Shown: positions 44,389 through 57,435, counted from the first letter of the stretch. The stretch: DNA of 64,000 nt from Hahella sp. HN01 (GCF_018986435.1 NZ_JAHMIN010000002.1:84301-148300); one strand, 5' to 3'. The notes: generated from the letters alone by a model not told the origin. Made by a program: numbers and translations.

Positions 44389-46161
44389 TTGCAATCATCA
44401 TGCTTCGTCGAAACTGTACGTAGGTTGCTGGTGTTTGTCTTTGCGCTGTCGTTCATGCCTCTCGCATCTATCGGCCATGCCGCTCCAGACGGTTGGTCTG
44501 TCCTGGTCGAAGACGGGGAAGAGATATTTATACCCGGTGATTTAACTGCTGAGGAAGACTACCGGATGTTTGTCGCCCTGGCGGAAACGCTCCCACAAAG
44601 CGAATATCCGCAGTGGTTCAAAAAGCGCATCGATCTGGACGCCAGCAAGTGGGGCGAAGTATTGGCGGCGCCGGAACCCAGGCGGAATAATGGCGGCGTA
44701 TTGACGGCGACCTATGCGCTGCAAAGGCAGGATGGCGTACTCCGTTATGCGCATTACATGGGGTTCTTTGGACAAGGCAAAGCAGTGTATCTGCGCATCT
44801 TATCTTCAGACGTGACGACGCTGGTGTCCCGTTACGCCAGTGGTATGCAGCAGGTAATCAAAGAGACGCTGCCGCAGCGCCTGAAGGGCGTTGCGATCTC
44901 GCAGGCGGCGCCTAACGCGCCGGTTGAAACAACAACATCTGGTGTAACCCCCATGGCTCCTCCAGCCAAACCCGCTACCCAAGCCGCCCCACCGGAAATA
45001 AAACGCATCGATAACGCCGCCGCGCCAGAGTATTCGCTGCCTGACAAATATGAGGCGTTGGTATGCGACTTCACTGAAAACAGAATTGATGACACCTACG
45101 ACGACTACGTGATTCTGTTACTCAAAGATGGCACTGCCTATAAAGGGCTGACCGTGCCGCCGGAAGATCTGGACGTCGCCAAGTCTCGCGAGGAATACTC
45201 CAATAGCTGGGGGATTTGGAAGGATGACGGCGGAGAGAGCTATAAAGTGAAAATTCCCGCCAGCAAGAAGGAGTGGAGTTCATTATCTAAGGGGCGACAT
45301 TTGGCGCCGGCGCGAATGGGCGAACGTCTGAATCGCTATATTTCGAAAACCACGATGGTGAATATGGGCATGATTGGGGGAGGTAGCTCCTATACCAACA
45401 GTTGGACTTTTCTCGGCGCCGGCGGCTTCTCGAAAGGTTACTCCAGTCTGTTCTCAAGCGGGATGATGTCTTCCATGACGACAGGAACCAGTGTTTACGC
45501 CGCATCATACAGTGACGACACCGGAGATAGTTCAATTGTCAGTGGCAACTCTCCTGGCGTTGGCGTCACATCTCAGAAAAAACGCAATGATGGTTCCAAT
45601 AACCGTGGTCGATACAGCTTGAATGGGTACGCCATGGAACTGACCTACGATAATGGCGAAACGAACAGAAGCCTTTTCGGCTTTTGTTATGACGACCGCA
45701 CGCAGCCTTTCTTGGGGGGAACGCTGTTTCCGATGCGTAAATCAGGCCCGGCGGAGAAGTTACCCTATGAATGGCGTATGCAGATCAGTCTCAACGAAGA
45801 GCGTTACTATGTTCCGAAGGAACTAAAAGAGGGTGAAATCTTCAGAGTGGTCTTCTCGCCCATGGTGGAGCTAGAAGGCGCCGCGATAGAAGATTGGTTC
45901 AAAGAGGCGGTCAGTCAGAATTTCACCTATTTGGGCAAGCCTGTTATGGAAGGAGAGTGGGGTAACGATAGAGACACGGTCTATTCCTACTACAATGCAT
46001 ACAATGACGAGGATGACGCGCCTTTGGTCGTGTTTTATTACGGTGCGAAAGTGGAAGAAAAATATGGGCGTTTCATGCGGATTATCACATCAGATTTGAA
46101 GCTTAATAAGCGCTTTAAGGAAGAAATGAAGCCCGCTTTGCTACGCGCCTTTATGCCTTAA
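44389..46161 (+). CDS. Exported two-module protein of unknown family (intact paralog)
   Basis: 590 residues. Start TTG at 44389, supported by AGAGG eight bases upstream; no in-frame ATG fits the signal peptide. Signal peptide to about 31 (GHA/AP). N-terminal module at about 32-160 (WSVLVEDGEEIFIPGDLTAEEDYRMFVALAE ... WFKKRI), Thr/Pro/Ala-rich linker to about 205, middle domain at about 210-450 with two cysteines (VCDFT, GFCYDD) and Gly/Ser-rich turns, C-terminal module at about 465-590 (WRMQISLNEERYYVPKELKEGEIFRVVFSP ... DWFKEAV). It is about half identical by eye to the broken copy 18 bases upstream. No known family recognised; periplasmic or secreted. Confidence 0.75.
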   Translation: MQSSCFVETVRRLLVFVFALSFMPLASIGHAAPDGWSVLVEDGEEIFIPGDLTAEEDYRMFVALAETLPQSEYPQWFKKRIDLDASKWGEVLAAPEPRRNNGGVLTATYALQRQDGVLRYAHYMGFFGQGKAVYLRILSSDVTTLVSRYASGMQQVIKETLPQRLKGVAISQAAPNAPVETTTSGVTPMAPPAKPATQAAPPEIKRIDNAAAPEYSLPDKYEALVCDFTENRIDDTYDDYVILLLKDGTAYKGLTVPPEDLDVAKSREEYSNSWGIWKDDGGESYKVKIPASKKEWSSLSKGRHLAPARMGERLNRYISKTTMVNMGMIGGGSSYTNSWTFLGAGGFSKGYSSLFSSGMMSSMTTGTSVYAASYSDDTGDSSIVSGNSPGVGVTSQKKRNDGSNNRGRYSLNGYAMELTYDNGETNRSLFGFCYDDRTQPFLGGTLFPMRKSGPAEKLPYEWRMQISLNEERYYVPKELKEGEIFRVVFSPMVELEGAAIEDWFKEAVSQNFTYLGKPVMEGEWGNDRDTVYSYYNAYNDEDDAPLVVFYYGAKVEEKYGRFMRIITSDLKLNKRFKEEMKPALLRAFMP

Positions 46162-46309
46162 ACTTTAACAGGGCGTCGAATTCCGATTCGTCTCCCCGAG
46201 GATGAAGTAGCGGCGCCATAATTCGCCATAATCCCACCTCTCGAAAGTCAGTATTGCTGTGTATGCTGGCGCTTTATCCTGATTCAGATTTTATTTGGCC
46301 GTGGACATT

Positions 46310-48082
46310 ATGACCCCTCAAGAAACTCGTTTTCCCTTTTACTCCACTTTGTTCGCTGGTATAGCGACGGGCGTGGCCGCCTGGCTGGGCGCCGAGCATT
46401 GGCCGGACGGTCTTATGGCCCAGAAGGCCGTGGCTGTCGCGATAACCTTCGTTTTTGTCTTCGCCGGCGCATTTTTGTTTACCGCCAGAACACGCAGGAG
46501 CGCCCCGAATTGGGCGCTGGCGGCGGGCATTGCTGTCGCTATCGGGTTGTCCGCAATCTGGTTAATCGCCAACACCTTCAAACCAGAGGGCGGTAGCTAC
46601 GAGGGCTCCTCAGGTTTGGTGACCTCATGGTGGGTGACAATCGTGCCGCTGCTATTTGCGCTGCTGCCCTTTGTTCAATGTGATTTTCAGAAGAATCAGA
46701 GCTTTATGAGCGATATTCTCAGTGTGGAGCTGTATCGCAAGTATTGGGAAAACCTGTTTATTCTGGCGTTTGCTGGGCTATTGGTGGGCATCTACTGGTT
46801 GGTTGCAATGCTGGGCGCTTCTTTGTTCGATATCCTGGGAATTAGGGGGCCGGGCCGCTTTGTTGAGTCTCCTCCAGTGGGATGGACCGCCTCGGCGATC
46901 ATTTTCGCCTTGGGCATCAGTCTGGGGTGTCGCTACCCAAATTTATTGAGCATGCTGAGCGGGCTGATCGCCACCGTATGTCGCGCGATTCTGCCGCCAG
47001 TGGCGGCGTTCATGATCGCCTTCGCTGTCACCCTGCCGATTGTGGGTCTGGAGTTGATCTGGAGTACTGGCCGTTCCACACCCATGCTGCTGGCGATGAT
47101 TCTGGTGGCGGTGGTGTCATTGAATGGAGCGGCGCTCTGCGGCGGTGAACGTAATCCGTATCCACAATGGCTACGGGCGGGGATTTATGTATTGGTGGGC
47201 TTGTTGCCTATATTCGCGCTGTTGGCCGGGTACTCGCTCTATCAGCGTATCGAACAATATGGTCTGACTCCAGACCGTTACTATTCCGCGTTGTTTGTGG
47301 TGTTCGCTTTGGCCCTGACGCTAAGTTATAGCGTTATCTTTTTGGCGAAACGCACCTCCTGGCGGGCGATGCTGAACTCGGTGAATACCCCGATCATTCT
47401 CTCCGCAGTGTGGGTGGCGCTGCTTACGCTGACGCCCTGGCTGAACCCTCAGGAAGTGAGCGCCAGCAATCAGTTCGCCAGACTGAAAGCCGGTGAAATC
47501 TCTGTGGAAGACATCGATCTTGGATTGTTTCGCTATCATCTGGGCCGATCAGGCGAAGAGAAGCTGGCGCAAATCAGGGCGTTGACGGAAAAGGAAGGGG
47601 CGTTGTCAGAGGCGGAAGCGACAGTCTTGGCGCAACGGTTGGACGTGCTTGAGAGCGCCCAGTATTACTATGACTGGGAGCAAAAACAGCGCCTGGCGGA
47701 ACTTTACTCGAAGCAGGCTGGTGTGGAATGGCTTAACGAAGGCGTAGCCGATAAGGCGGCGTTTGAGCGTAGCATAGAGCCAGAGTTGTGCCGGGAACAA
47801 TTGTGTTTCGCCTTAACTGTGGACCTGGACGACGATGGTGAAGAGGAAGTATTGATCGCCGATAGTCCCGAGTATATTTACGATCTTAAAGTTTATGATT
47901 TGGATGAAGCGGGCGCATGGAATAAAGTGGGTCGGTTGATCATGCCCAGCTCCTCGTATTATTACAACGAAGATTTACTTGGCGTACTCAAGAGAGGCCA
48001 GTACCGCCTGGAGTTGCCGCGTTATATGTCAATTCATTTTGGCGGTACGGTAATGTCTTTTTCGCCAATGCGCTCTGAATAG
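46310..48082 (+). CDS. DUF4153 membrane protein with soluble C-terminal domain
   Basis: 590 residues from the ATG at 46310. About ten transmembrane helices in residues 1-390 with the family segment YWENLFILAFAGLLVGIYWLVAML; then a soluble part at about 395-590 (DLGLFRYHLGRSGEEKLAQI, LTVDLDDDGEEEVLI with an acidic calcium-loop-like stretch). The family has no established function. It is not obviously linked to the preceding paralog pair; a 148-base gap separates them. Confidence 0.8.
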   Translation: MTPQETRFPFYSTLFAGIATGVAAWLGAEHWPDGLMAQKAVAVAITFVFVFAGAFLFTARTRRSAPNWALAAGIAVAIGLSAIWLIANTFKPEGGSYEGSSGLVTSWWVTIVPLLFALLPFVQCDFQKNQSFMSDILSVELYRKYWENLFILAFAGLLVGIYWLVAMLGASLFDILGIRGPGRFVESPPVGWTASAIIFALGISLGCRYPNLLSMLSGLIATVCRAILPPVAAFMIAFAVTLPIVGLELIWSTGRSTPMLLAMILVAVVSLNGAALCGGERNPYPQWLRAGIYVLVGLLPIFALLAGYSLYQRIEQYGLTPDRYYSALFVVFALALTLSYSVIFLAKRTSWRAMLNSVNTPIILSAVWVALLTLTPWLNPQEVSASNQFARLKAGEISVEDIDLGLFRYHLGRSGEEKLAQIRALTEKEGALSEAEATVLAQRLDVLESAQYYYDWEQKQRLAELYSKQAGVEWLNEGVADKAAFERSIEPELCREQLCFALTVDLDDDGEEEVLIADSPEYIYDLKVYDLDEAGAWNKVGRLIMPSSSYYYNEDLLGVLKRGQYRLELPRYMSIHFGGTVMSFSPMRSE

Positions 48083-48099
48083 AATACGGAGCTGCGACT

Positions 48100-48129
48100 G
48101 GCCTCTCCGTTTTAAAAACGAGAGAGGCC
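48100..48129 (+). terminator. Hairpin between convergent genes
   Basis: GGCCTCTC and GAGAGGCC pair around an inner CGTTTT/AAAACG. No T run outside the stem, but the convergent position suits a shared terminator. Confidence 0.45.
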
Positions 48130-48152
48130 GTTAGTCAGGCGATAAAAACAGA

Positions 48153-48593
48153 CTATTTCTTCACATTAACGCGGGTTTCCTCAGGGCATTTGGCGGTAGC
48201 GCCGAATGCCTGTTCCGGCTCAAGAAACACCACATTCACGTCATCAATCAGCCACTCGGCGCCTTCCTGCACATAAGCCAGATAAAACGTTAACGGCTCT
48301 CCGCCGATGCCGTAGCCATTGACCGTCAGGCAGCCGCTATCCTCTCCAACCGCGGCGGAATGGGAGTGCTCCCGCAGCATGTAGGCTTTGAATCCTAACT
48401 GTGCGAACGCCGCCTGATCGCCCGCCACCTGGTCCACGACCCGCCGGGAAAAGTACAGCGGATAGTCTGCGCTCAGCGCGTTGGCGTCGACGGCCTCCGC
48501 GTACAGGCGATAATTCGGATACAAGGGATCGAGCTCACCAACGGATGCGCATCCTGTTGCCAGCAGACATAGAATCAGTCCCCAGATTTTCAT
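48153..48593 (-). CDS. Small lipoprotein, unknown function
   Basis: 146 residues. Signal peptide with lipobox LATGC (Cys15). The mature part has LYFSRRVVDQVAGD, two cysteines (about 87 and 136) that may bond, and GEPLTFYLAYVQEGAEWLIDDV, reminiscent of NTF2-like or DUF4864-type folds. No motif gives a function. It starts two bases after the stop of the next gene upstream (48596-49024), so the two form an operon. Confidence 0.6.
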   Translation of the reverse strand: MKIWGLILCLLATGCASVGELDPLYPNYRLYAEAVDANALSADYPLYFSRRVVDQVAGDQAAFAQLGFKAYMLREHSHSAAVGEDSGCLTVNGYGIGGEPLTFYLAYVQEGAEWLIDDVNVVFLEPEQAFGATAKCPEETRVNVKK

Positions 48594-48595
48594 GC

Positions 48596-49024
48596 TCAGT
48601 TCCCCATGATGTTCCGTAGTTGTTCGTCGTAGGCGTGATTACGTTGCTGCATGGCTTTGGCGGCGCGGCACAACAGACCTGAGCAGGAAGTAATTAACGC
48701 CTCAAGGTCAAAACTGCCGCCTACGGTGATACTGATAAGTCCTATCGAGAATGTGGCGTTGTACTTGATCAGATTCCCTTCGCCATTGGCGAACGCAATG
48801 CTCACCCATTTCACCTTGGCGCCAATCGCCTTCAATGCTGGGTCTCCGCTGAAGGTTAACACTCCCGCCGAACCAGACAGCGTCGCCTTGCCATCCTGAT
48901 CCACCGCCAGCTTGAACGGCCCCTGACTGCGCACAATCTTCGCCGTCAGTCCCTTGTCCGTCGAATAAGCCGTTTCAATCAATTTGGCGACAGAAATTTT
49001 CAACTCAGCCCGCGTCGGATTCAT
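48596..49024 (-). CDS. Hypothetical protein
   Basis: 142 residues from the ATG at 49024, preceded by GAGGAAAC. No signal peptide. The central part (about 55-110) is beta-rich (ATLSGSAGVLTFSGDPALKAIGAKVKWVSIAFANGEGNLIKYNATFSIGL), then a hydrophobic stretch with two close cysteines (ITSCSGLLCRAAKAM, about 113-127). I recognise no family. It is co-transcribed with the lipoprotein gene at 48153. Confidence 0.55.
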   Translation of the reverse strand: MNPTRAELKISVAKLIETAYSTDKGLTAKIVRSQGPFKLAVDQDGKATLSGSAGVLTFSGDPALKAIGAKVKWVSIAFANGEGNLIKYNATFSIGLISITVGGSFDLEALITSCSGLLCRAAKAMQQRNHAYDEQLRNIMGN

Positions 49025-49343
49025 CTCATGTTTCCTCAAAAGCCTGTTAAATTCAATTTTTATTGGCAATAAACATTGCTTTTAAGAAAATAAAGCAGGA
49101 AAAAGCACAAGAGAATCGGTGTTTTGGTTTAAGGAAAAGCGACTAACCGGAAATGCCGAAAAGCGGGCTTGGTAAGCCTGATTGGCCGATAAAATGCATC
49201 TTTAAATCAATGAATTAACTAAACATATACAAAGCTGATGCTTAAAGGTGAGAACTTAACCTATTCCCCAAAAAGCAAGTTATGTATACTGCCCGCCCCT
49301 TTTAAATGGGGTTAGGAAAAAGAAAAGTTTTAGAGGAATTAAA
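49025..49343 (+). other. AT-rich divergent intergenic region
   Basis: No gene seen. It must hold promoters for both flanking units. TATACT at about 49284 is a likely -10 for the plus-strand lipoprotein gene; no well-spaced -35 is evident. AGAGGAATTAAA provides the ribosome site just before 49344. The composition is clearly more AT-rich than the regions on either side of 48-52 kb. Confidence 0.4.
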
Positions 49344-49709
49344 ATGTTAGTTAAGGCAGTAAAGGCAATCGCTCTTACCTCAATGGTTTTCTCAGCAGGT
49401 TGCGCATCTATCCTGAACGAAGACACTCAGAAAGTTAATGTATTGTCCACGAGCGGAGAGAAGTTCTCCGGTACTATCGACGGCGTTCCTTTTGAAGGTC
49501 CTGGCGTTGTTGAAGTAAAGCGTGCGAACAGAGACAAAGTCATCGTTGTGGACTCATCTGATTGCGCCAAAGAAACCGTGATGACTAAAAGTGTAGATCC
49601 GGTATTTTTCGTGAATGTTCTGTCTGGCGGCGCTTTTGGTTCCACCACTGACTACTCAACTGAGAAAATGTGGAAATACCAAGACTCAATCACTGTTAGC
49701 TGTAAATAA
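49344..49709 (+). CDS. Small lipoprotein, unknown function
   Basis: 121 residues. Signal peptide with lipobox FSAGC (Cys20). The mature part begins ASILNEDTQKVNVLSTSGEKFSG, resembling small envelope lipoproteins of unknown role, and ends with a beta-rich segment with two cysteines (about 74 and 120). The hydrophobic FFVNVLSGGAFGSTTDYST segment could insert in a membrane. Twelve bases separate it from the DUF4105 gene, so they are likely one operon. Confidence 0.7.
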   Translation: MLVKAVKAIALTSMVFSAGCASILNEDTQKVNVLSTSGEKFSGTIDGVPFEGPGVVEVKRANRDKVIVVDSSDCAKETVMTKSVDPVFFVNVLSGGAFGSTTDYSTEKMWKYQDSITVSCK

Positions 49710-49721
49710 TTATTTTTCGCG

Positions 49722-51548
49722 ATGAAAAATACTTTTAAGGGAGGCTTAATCGCTTCCCTTTTTTTAGCATCATCTGTATTCGCCGCGTCTGTTAAAGAGG
49801 TGGTTGACCTCGCCTTAGAAAAAGAGCTTTATCAGGACCCTGCCTGGAAGTCGCTAATCCACTTTCAAGATGATAATACGAAAGTTCATGATCAATCTTT
49901 CATCTTGTCTGGATCAGACTTTAATCCTAAGAACGAGCTTGTACTTACAATAAACTATTTATTGAATAGTTCAGGAGATAGTCAGGCAATATGCCGCTTT
50001 CCTGCTCGCTACTATTGGCTTGGCGAGAAACTGTCGATAGATACTGCTAATTTAGAAAATTGTTTTGACCTGAAAGAATATATTAGTCGCGCTCCAATTG
50101 ATGATATAGATCTGGTCTATTCATCTGAAAATCTGTCGCAGCCATCAAGTATGATGGGACATATATTGCTAAAGATTTCCGGAAAGAATGAAGAAGGGCG
50201 CATAGTCGAGCATGGCGTTTCCTTTTTTACTGAAGTGAAAGGCGTTAACGTTCCTAAAATAATGTTTGATAGCCTGGTGGTGGGTAAACCTGGTTATTTT
50301 GCGCTGACGCCATACTCTGACAAGCTGGATCAGTATCTCAGGCGTGAACAGAGAAATGTCTGGGAGTATCGCCTGGATTCAACTGAGTTCCAAAGGAAAT
50401 TAATTCAGTACCACATATGGGAATTAAAGCAGACAAAACTGGATTACTTTTTTCACGACTATAACTGCGCAACGCTAACCAGTTTTATGGTTTCTTTTAT
50501 TGATCCCAGCGTATTGAACATGGATGGTCTATGGATGACGCCGCTTGATGTAGTGAAGCAGGCGCATCAGGCGGGAATTATTGACCACGTTTCAGTATTG
50601 CCGTCAAACCGATGGAAAATTCGCATGCTGGAGGAGAGTCTTCCTCGTAGCGTGGCCGATAGCGTCAAGAAGTCAGTTGAGCATAATGAAATTAATGACC
50701 TTCCTGATTCGGATAACCCAGAGCAAGATTTTCTTATGCTTCAGCTTGCTGGTTATTACACTGATTACCTGCATGAAACAGACCTAATTGATGCGCGCTC
50801 TTGGCGTAATCTAACGGATAAAGTGGAGCAGAGAAAAGCGAGGCAAGAGGAAGTCTACGAAATAGATATTTCGGAATATAAGAACCCTGTAAAAACGCCA
50901 AAGGACAGCCAGTTGTATAGCGGTTTAGCGTTAATCGATGATGAGGCATTCATTAGAGTAGGCTTTTTGCCTGCATCTCATGGCATCGAAGACGATAATC
51001 GGCAGTTTTTCAGTGAAAATGAACTGAAGCTCGGGGATCTTTCTTTCCTGGTCTCGCCTGAAGATGGGAAAGTTAAACTGGATAGGTTTCAGTTATATTC
51101 AGTCTCATCTCTGATCCCTTGGGATAGCTTCACGGGAGGCCTGTCTGGCCGCCTGGAAGTTGGGCTGGAGCAGCATTATGACGAACATATACGTCGACAT
51201 AGCGCAGCCAATATCAGCGGAGGTCTCGGAATGACCTTTGCCTTAGACAGAGATATGAGCGTTTACTTCCTTGCGATGGGCGGGTACGGGTTTGGAGATG
51301 GAACTTCTTATTTGTACCTCAATCCAGAAGCAGGAATGATCATCAATGAAGTATACGACATGAAATCCATCATCTCTTATCAGACAGTATGGAATCAGCT
51401 TGACTCAGGCGAGGCCTACCACTCTTTCAATCTGAAGCAGTCAAAGTTCATTGGCGATGACTATGCAATCATTCTTGACTATGAGCGGCGTTGGAGCAGT
51501 TCTTATTCCAGTGATGGCGTAGAAGCCGTATTTAAATATTATTTTTAG
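49722..51548 (+). CDS. DUF4105 protein with C-terminal beta-barrel-like domain
   Basis: 608 residues. Signal peptide to about 21 (VFA/AS). Residues about 100-330 match the DUF4105 papain-like fold: PSSMMGHILLKI with a conserved His, and DYNCATL with the candidate nucleophile Cys (about 250). The C-terminal 230 residues are rich in alternating aromatic/hydrophobic residues and end in KYYF, typical of outer-membrane strands. Family activity is unproven; a cell-envelope amidase or peptidase is possible. Codon and base composition are more AT-rich than surrounding genes, which hints at horizontal transfer together with the lipoprotein upstream. Confidence 0.78.
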   Translation: MKNTFKGGLIASLFLASSVFAASVKEVVDLALEKELYQDPAWKSLIHFQDDNTKVHDQSFILSGSDFNPKNELVLTINYLLNSSGDSQAICRFPARYYWLGEKLSIDTANLENCFDLKEYISRAPIDDIDLVYSSENLSQPSSMMGHILLKISGKNEEGRIVEHGVSFFTEVKGVNVPKIMFDSLVVGKPGYFALTPYSDKLDQYLRREQRNVWEYRLDSTEFQRKLIQYHIWELKQTKLDYFFHDYNCATLTSFMVSFIDPSVLNMDGLWMTPLDVVKQAHQAGIIDHVSVLPSNRWKIRMLEESLPRSVADSVKKSVEHNEINDLPDSDNPEQDFLMLQLAGYYTDYLHETDLIDARSWRNLTDKVEQRKARQEEVYEIDISEYKNPVKTPKDSQLYSGLALIDDEAFIRVGFLPASHGIEDDNRQFFSENELKLGDLSFLVSPEDGKVKLDRFQLYSVSSLIPWDSFTGGLSGRLEVGLEQHYDEHIRRHSAANISGGLGMTFALDRDMSVYFLAMGGYGFGDGTSYLYLNPEAGMIINEVYDMKSIISYQTVWNQLDSGEAYHSFNLKQSKFIGDDYAIILDYERRWSSSYSSDGVEAVFKYYF

Positions 51549-51594
51549 TCGATGGAACGACTTCTCTCCCTAACGCGTGTTGGGTCACGTCCAC

Positions 51595-51624
51595 TTGCCA
51601 TCCACCCGCCACCAAGCCTAAACT
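51595..51624 (+). promoter_or_regulatory. Predicted promoter of the thiamine operon
   Basis: TTGCCA (51595-51600) and TAAACT (51619-51624) with an 18-base spacer. Transcription would start near 51631, just before the riboswitch aptamer, which supports the prediction. Confidence 0.55.
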
Positions 51625-51634
51625 AATCGGCACA

Positions 51635-51725
51635 TCTTGTCGGGGTGCCTGGAGTAACAGGCTGAGACCACAACAGTGGGGCCCGTAGAACCTGATCTGG
51701 TTAGTACCAGCGTAGGAAACAAGTA
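51635..51725 (+). promoter_or_regulatory. TPP riboswitch (THI element)
   Basis: The conserved core is clear: GGGGTGCC, GGCTGAGA, GCCCGTAGAACCTGATCTGG, then TTAGTACCAGCGTAGGAAACAAG. It lies in the leader of thiC. Binding of thiamine pyrophosphate should shut down expression of the operon. Confidence 0.95.
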
Positions 51726-51799
51726 GTTCATCAAAAGTTCTTAGCGGCGCTCCATCATTGTGACGCGGGCCCGATTGCAGACCAAGACGTTGATGCCCT

Positions 51800-54804
<3,005 letters not shown>

Positions 54805-54815
<11 letters not shown>

Positions 54816-55014
54816 AATCGAAATTACGTTGAATGGCGAACCTACCCAGGTGCGCGACGACGCCCTATCTGAAGTGCTACAGGCATGCGGCTACGCGGGC
54901 GTAGGTTTCGCCGTCGCCATCAATGGCGAGTTCGTGCCGCGCTCCGCTTACGCGCAAACCAAAGTGAGCGCAGGGGATCTGGTGGATGTGGTGGCCCCGG
55001 TGGCGGGTGGCTGA
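54805..55014 (+). CDS. thiS: Sulfur carrier protein ThiS
   Basis: 69 residues from the ATG at 54805, overlapping thiO. Ubiquitin-like: begins EIEITLNGEPTQV, ends DLVDVVAPVAGG with the required Gly-Gly tail. The tail is adenylated and thiocarboxylated to feed sulfur to ThiG. No thiF is in the window, so the activating enzyme (ThiF or MoeB) must be elsewhere. Confidence 0.95.
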
Positions 55015-55061
55015 CGCGCCTTGAAACAAGTACAGGTGGCCATCGCCACCGGAGGTAAATC

Positions 55062-55853
55062 GTGGATAAGCTGTCTCTGTATGGAGAAACTTTTGCGAGT
55101 CGTCTGCTGATCGGTTCGGCGTTGTACCCGTCGCCGGCCATCATGCTGGAGGCGGTGCGCGCCAGCGGCGCCGAGATCATTACATTGTCCCTGCGGCGAC
55201 AGAATCCGGCGCACCAGGACGGCAAAGTCATTTGGGACTACATCCGCTCCAGCGGCTGTAAACTGCTGCCCAATACCGCAGGCTGTAAGTCGGCGAAAGA
55301 GGCGGTGACGCTGGCGGAAATGTCCCGGGAAATCTTTCAGACGGACTGGCTGAAACTGGAGGTTATTGGCGACGATTACAGCCTGCAGCCGGACCCTTAT
55401 GGACTGGTGGACGCCGCGAAAGAATTGAGCAAACGGGGCTTCAAAGTGCTGCCCTACTGCACGGAAGATCTGGTGTTGTGTCGCCGCTTGCTGGATGCAG
55501 GCTGTGAGGCGCTGATGCCCTGGGGCGCGCCGATAGGCACCGGTCAGGGATTGCTGAACAAATACAACCTGCGCATGTTGCGGGAACGTTTGCCGGATAC
55601 CCCGATGATTATCGATGCGGGTCTGGGTGCGCCCTCCCATGCGGCGGAAGCGATGGAGATGGGCTTTGACGCCGTGCTGCTGAACACGGCGGTCGCTAAA
55701 GCCCATGACCCAGTTGCTATGGGCGGCGCATTCAAAATGGCGGTGGAAGCTGGCCGCGCCGGCTACAACGCCGGCCTGATGCTGGCGCGGCAGACCGCCA
55801 GCCCCAGCACGCCCACCATAGGCATGCCTTTTTGGCGGCGGCAGTCGCAATGA
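55062..55853 (+). CDS. thiG: Thiazole synthase ThiG
   Basis: 263 residues, GTG start behind a GGAGGT site. [25 protein letters not shown] with the Schiff-base lysine, [14 protein letters not shown] and [29 protein letters not shown] identify the enzyme. It builds the thiazole phosphate from DXP, dehydroglycine and ThiS thiocarboxylate. Third to fourth gene of the operon. Confidence 0.97.
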   Translation: MDKLSLYGETFASRLLIGSALYPSPAIMLEAVRASGAEIITLSLRRQNPAHQDGKVIWDYIRSSGCKLLPNTAGCKSAKEAVTLAEMSREIFQTDWLKLEVIGDDYSLQPDPYGLVDAAKELSKRGFKVLPYCTEDLVLCRRLLDAGCEALMPWGAPIGTGQGLLNKYNLRMLRERLPDTPMIIDAGLGAPSHAAEAMEMGFDAVLLNTAVAKAHDPVAMGGAFKMAVEAGRAGYNAGLMLARQTASPSTPTIGMPFWRRQSQ

Positions 55854-55904
55854 GCCTTCCCTTACGCCACTTTTGCTTGATCGCTTTGAGAGATAACCGC
55901 CACT

Positions 55905-57368
55905 ATGACTGACCCGAAGTCGAAAGTATGGATCATCGCCGCTTCAGACAGTGCGGGCGCCTCCGGAGTGCAGGCGGATCTCGCCACCTTACACGGACTG
56001 GATGTCCATGGCGGCGCTGCAATCACCGCCGTTACCGCACAAAATTCGCAGGAGGTTGTCAGCATTAATCCGATTTCCGCGTCAGCGTTACGGGACCAGT
56101 TGCAGGCCCTGCGTGCGGACGGAGATGCGGCGGCGATTAAGGTGGGGCTGCTGGCCGATGCGGAGCAGGTAGAGGTTCTACAGGAGTTTTTGTGCGACTT
56201 CTCCGGGTTGGTGGTGCTTGACCCGGTGTTAAGCAGCACGACAGGCTCCCATTTCGGCCTTGCGGTGGCGGCCTTGAAAACGCTGCTTCCTCATGTCGAT
56301 GTGGTGACGCCGAATATTCCCGAGGCGGAGCAGTTAGTGGATATGCGCATCAGCGGGCCGCCGGATATGCTGTCCGCCGCTGGTCGGCTGCGTGAGCTGG
56401 GCGCTAAAGGCGTCTGGCTCAAAGGCGGTCATTCGGCGCAAGACGGACCCTGTCTGGATTTGGTGTGGCTGTCGGAGCAACCCTGCTGGTTTGCGCAACC
56501 GCGCCTGTCTGTGCGTCATAGCCGCGGTACGGGCTGCACGCTCGCCAGCGCGCTGGCGGCTTTTGTCGCCAGAGGAGAAAGCCTGCTGGATGCGGCGGCG
56601 CTGGCCAGCGCTTATGTGAGACAGGGGCTGCGTCAGGGATACGCTATCGGCCCTGGACCTGGCCCCATTGCGCGCCTGGGCTGGCCGACACAGATGACGG
56701 ACTTTCCCAGAATTGTCGATCGCCTGGATTGGCTGGACTATTCCGCTTTTCCCGATTGCGGCGAATCGCCTTTGGGATTGTATCCGGTGGTGGACTCGGT
56801 GGAGTGGCTGCGTAAGTTATTGCCGCTAGGGATTGATACCTGTCAGTTGCGCATTAAAAGCGATGACCTGAGGTTGTTGGATACGGCTATCAAGGACGCG
56901 GCGGAACTAGGTCGGCAATATAGCTGTCGCCTGTTTATCAACGACCACTGGCGTCTTGCGATCAAACATGGCGCATATGGCGTACACTTGGGCCAGGAGG
57001 ATATTGCTGACGCTGATCTGGACGCTATCCGCGGTGCCGGTTTGCGCCTGGGCGTGAGTACGCATGGCGACTTCGAGTGGGCCCGCGCGGCGTCGATAAA
57101 GCCCAGCTACATCGCCATAGGAGCGATCTTTCCGACGCAAACCAAGGAAGTGCGCATTGTCGGTCTGGAGAAGCTGTCCCGCTGGGTTAGGTTACTCAAC
57201 CATCACTATCCACTCACCGCCATCGGCGGCATAAATCTTGGTAATATCGAAGCGGTCCTGAGCACCGGCGTCAGCTCTGTAGCGGTAGTGTCCGCGATTA
57301 CCCAGGCGCAGGATTTTCGTGAAGCCGTGGCGAACCTGAACCGCAAACTTTTGAAAGGAGCGGAATAA
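55905..57368 (+). CDS. thiDE: Bifunctional HMP-P kinase / thiamine-phosphate synthase
   Basis: 487 residues. N-terminal ThiD domain at about 1-260 ([47 protein letters not shown]) and C-terminal ThiE domain at about 285-485 ([60 protein letters not shown]-like [11 protein letters not shown]). It phosphorylates HMP-P to the diphosphate and couples it with the thiazole. The TKxV segment of ThiE is TKEVRIVG here, a slight variation. Fusion saves a separate gene and completes the operon. Fifty-one bases behind thiG. Confidence 0.95.
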   Translation: MTDPKSKVWIIAASDSAGASGVQADLATLHGLDVHGGAAITAVTAQNSQEVVSINPISASALRDQLQALRADGDAAAIKVGLLADAEQVEVLQEFLCDFSGLVVLDPVLSSTTGSHFGLAVAALKTLLPHVDVVTPNIPEAEQLVDMRISGPPDMLSAAGRLRELGAKGVWLKGGHSAQDGPCLDLVWLSEQPCWFAQPRLSVRHSRGTGCTLASALAAFVARGESLLDAAALASAYVRQGLRQGYAIGPGPGPIARLGWPTQMTDFPRIVDRLDWLDYSAFPDCGESPLGLYPVVDSVEWLRKLLPLGIDTCQLRIKSDDLRLLDTAIKDAAELGRQYSCRLFINDHWRLAIKHGAYGVHLGQEDIADADLDAIRGAGLRLGVSTHGDFEWARAASIKPSYIAIGAIFPTQTKEVRIVGLEKLSRWVRLLNHHYPLTAIGGINLGNIEAVLSTGVSSVAVVSAITQAQDFREAVANLNRKLLKGAE

Positions 57369-57435
57369 CGCGGCATTATGCTGACCCAGTGCGACACAGG
57401 TCGATGGAAGCCTATGATTTAATGGAGAAAAAACG

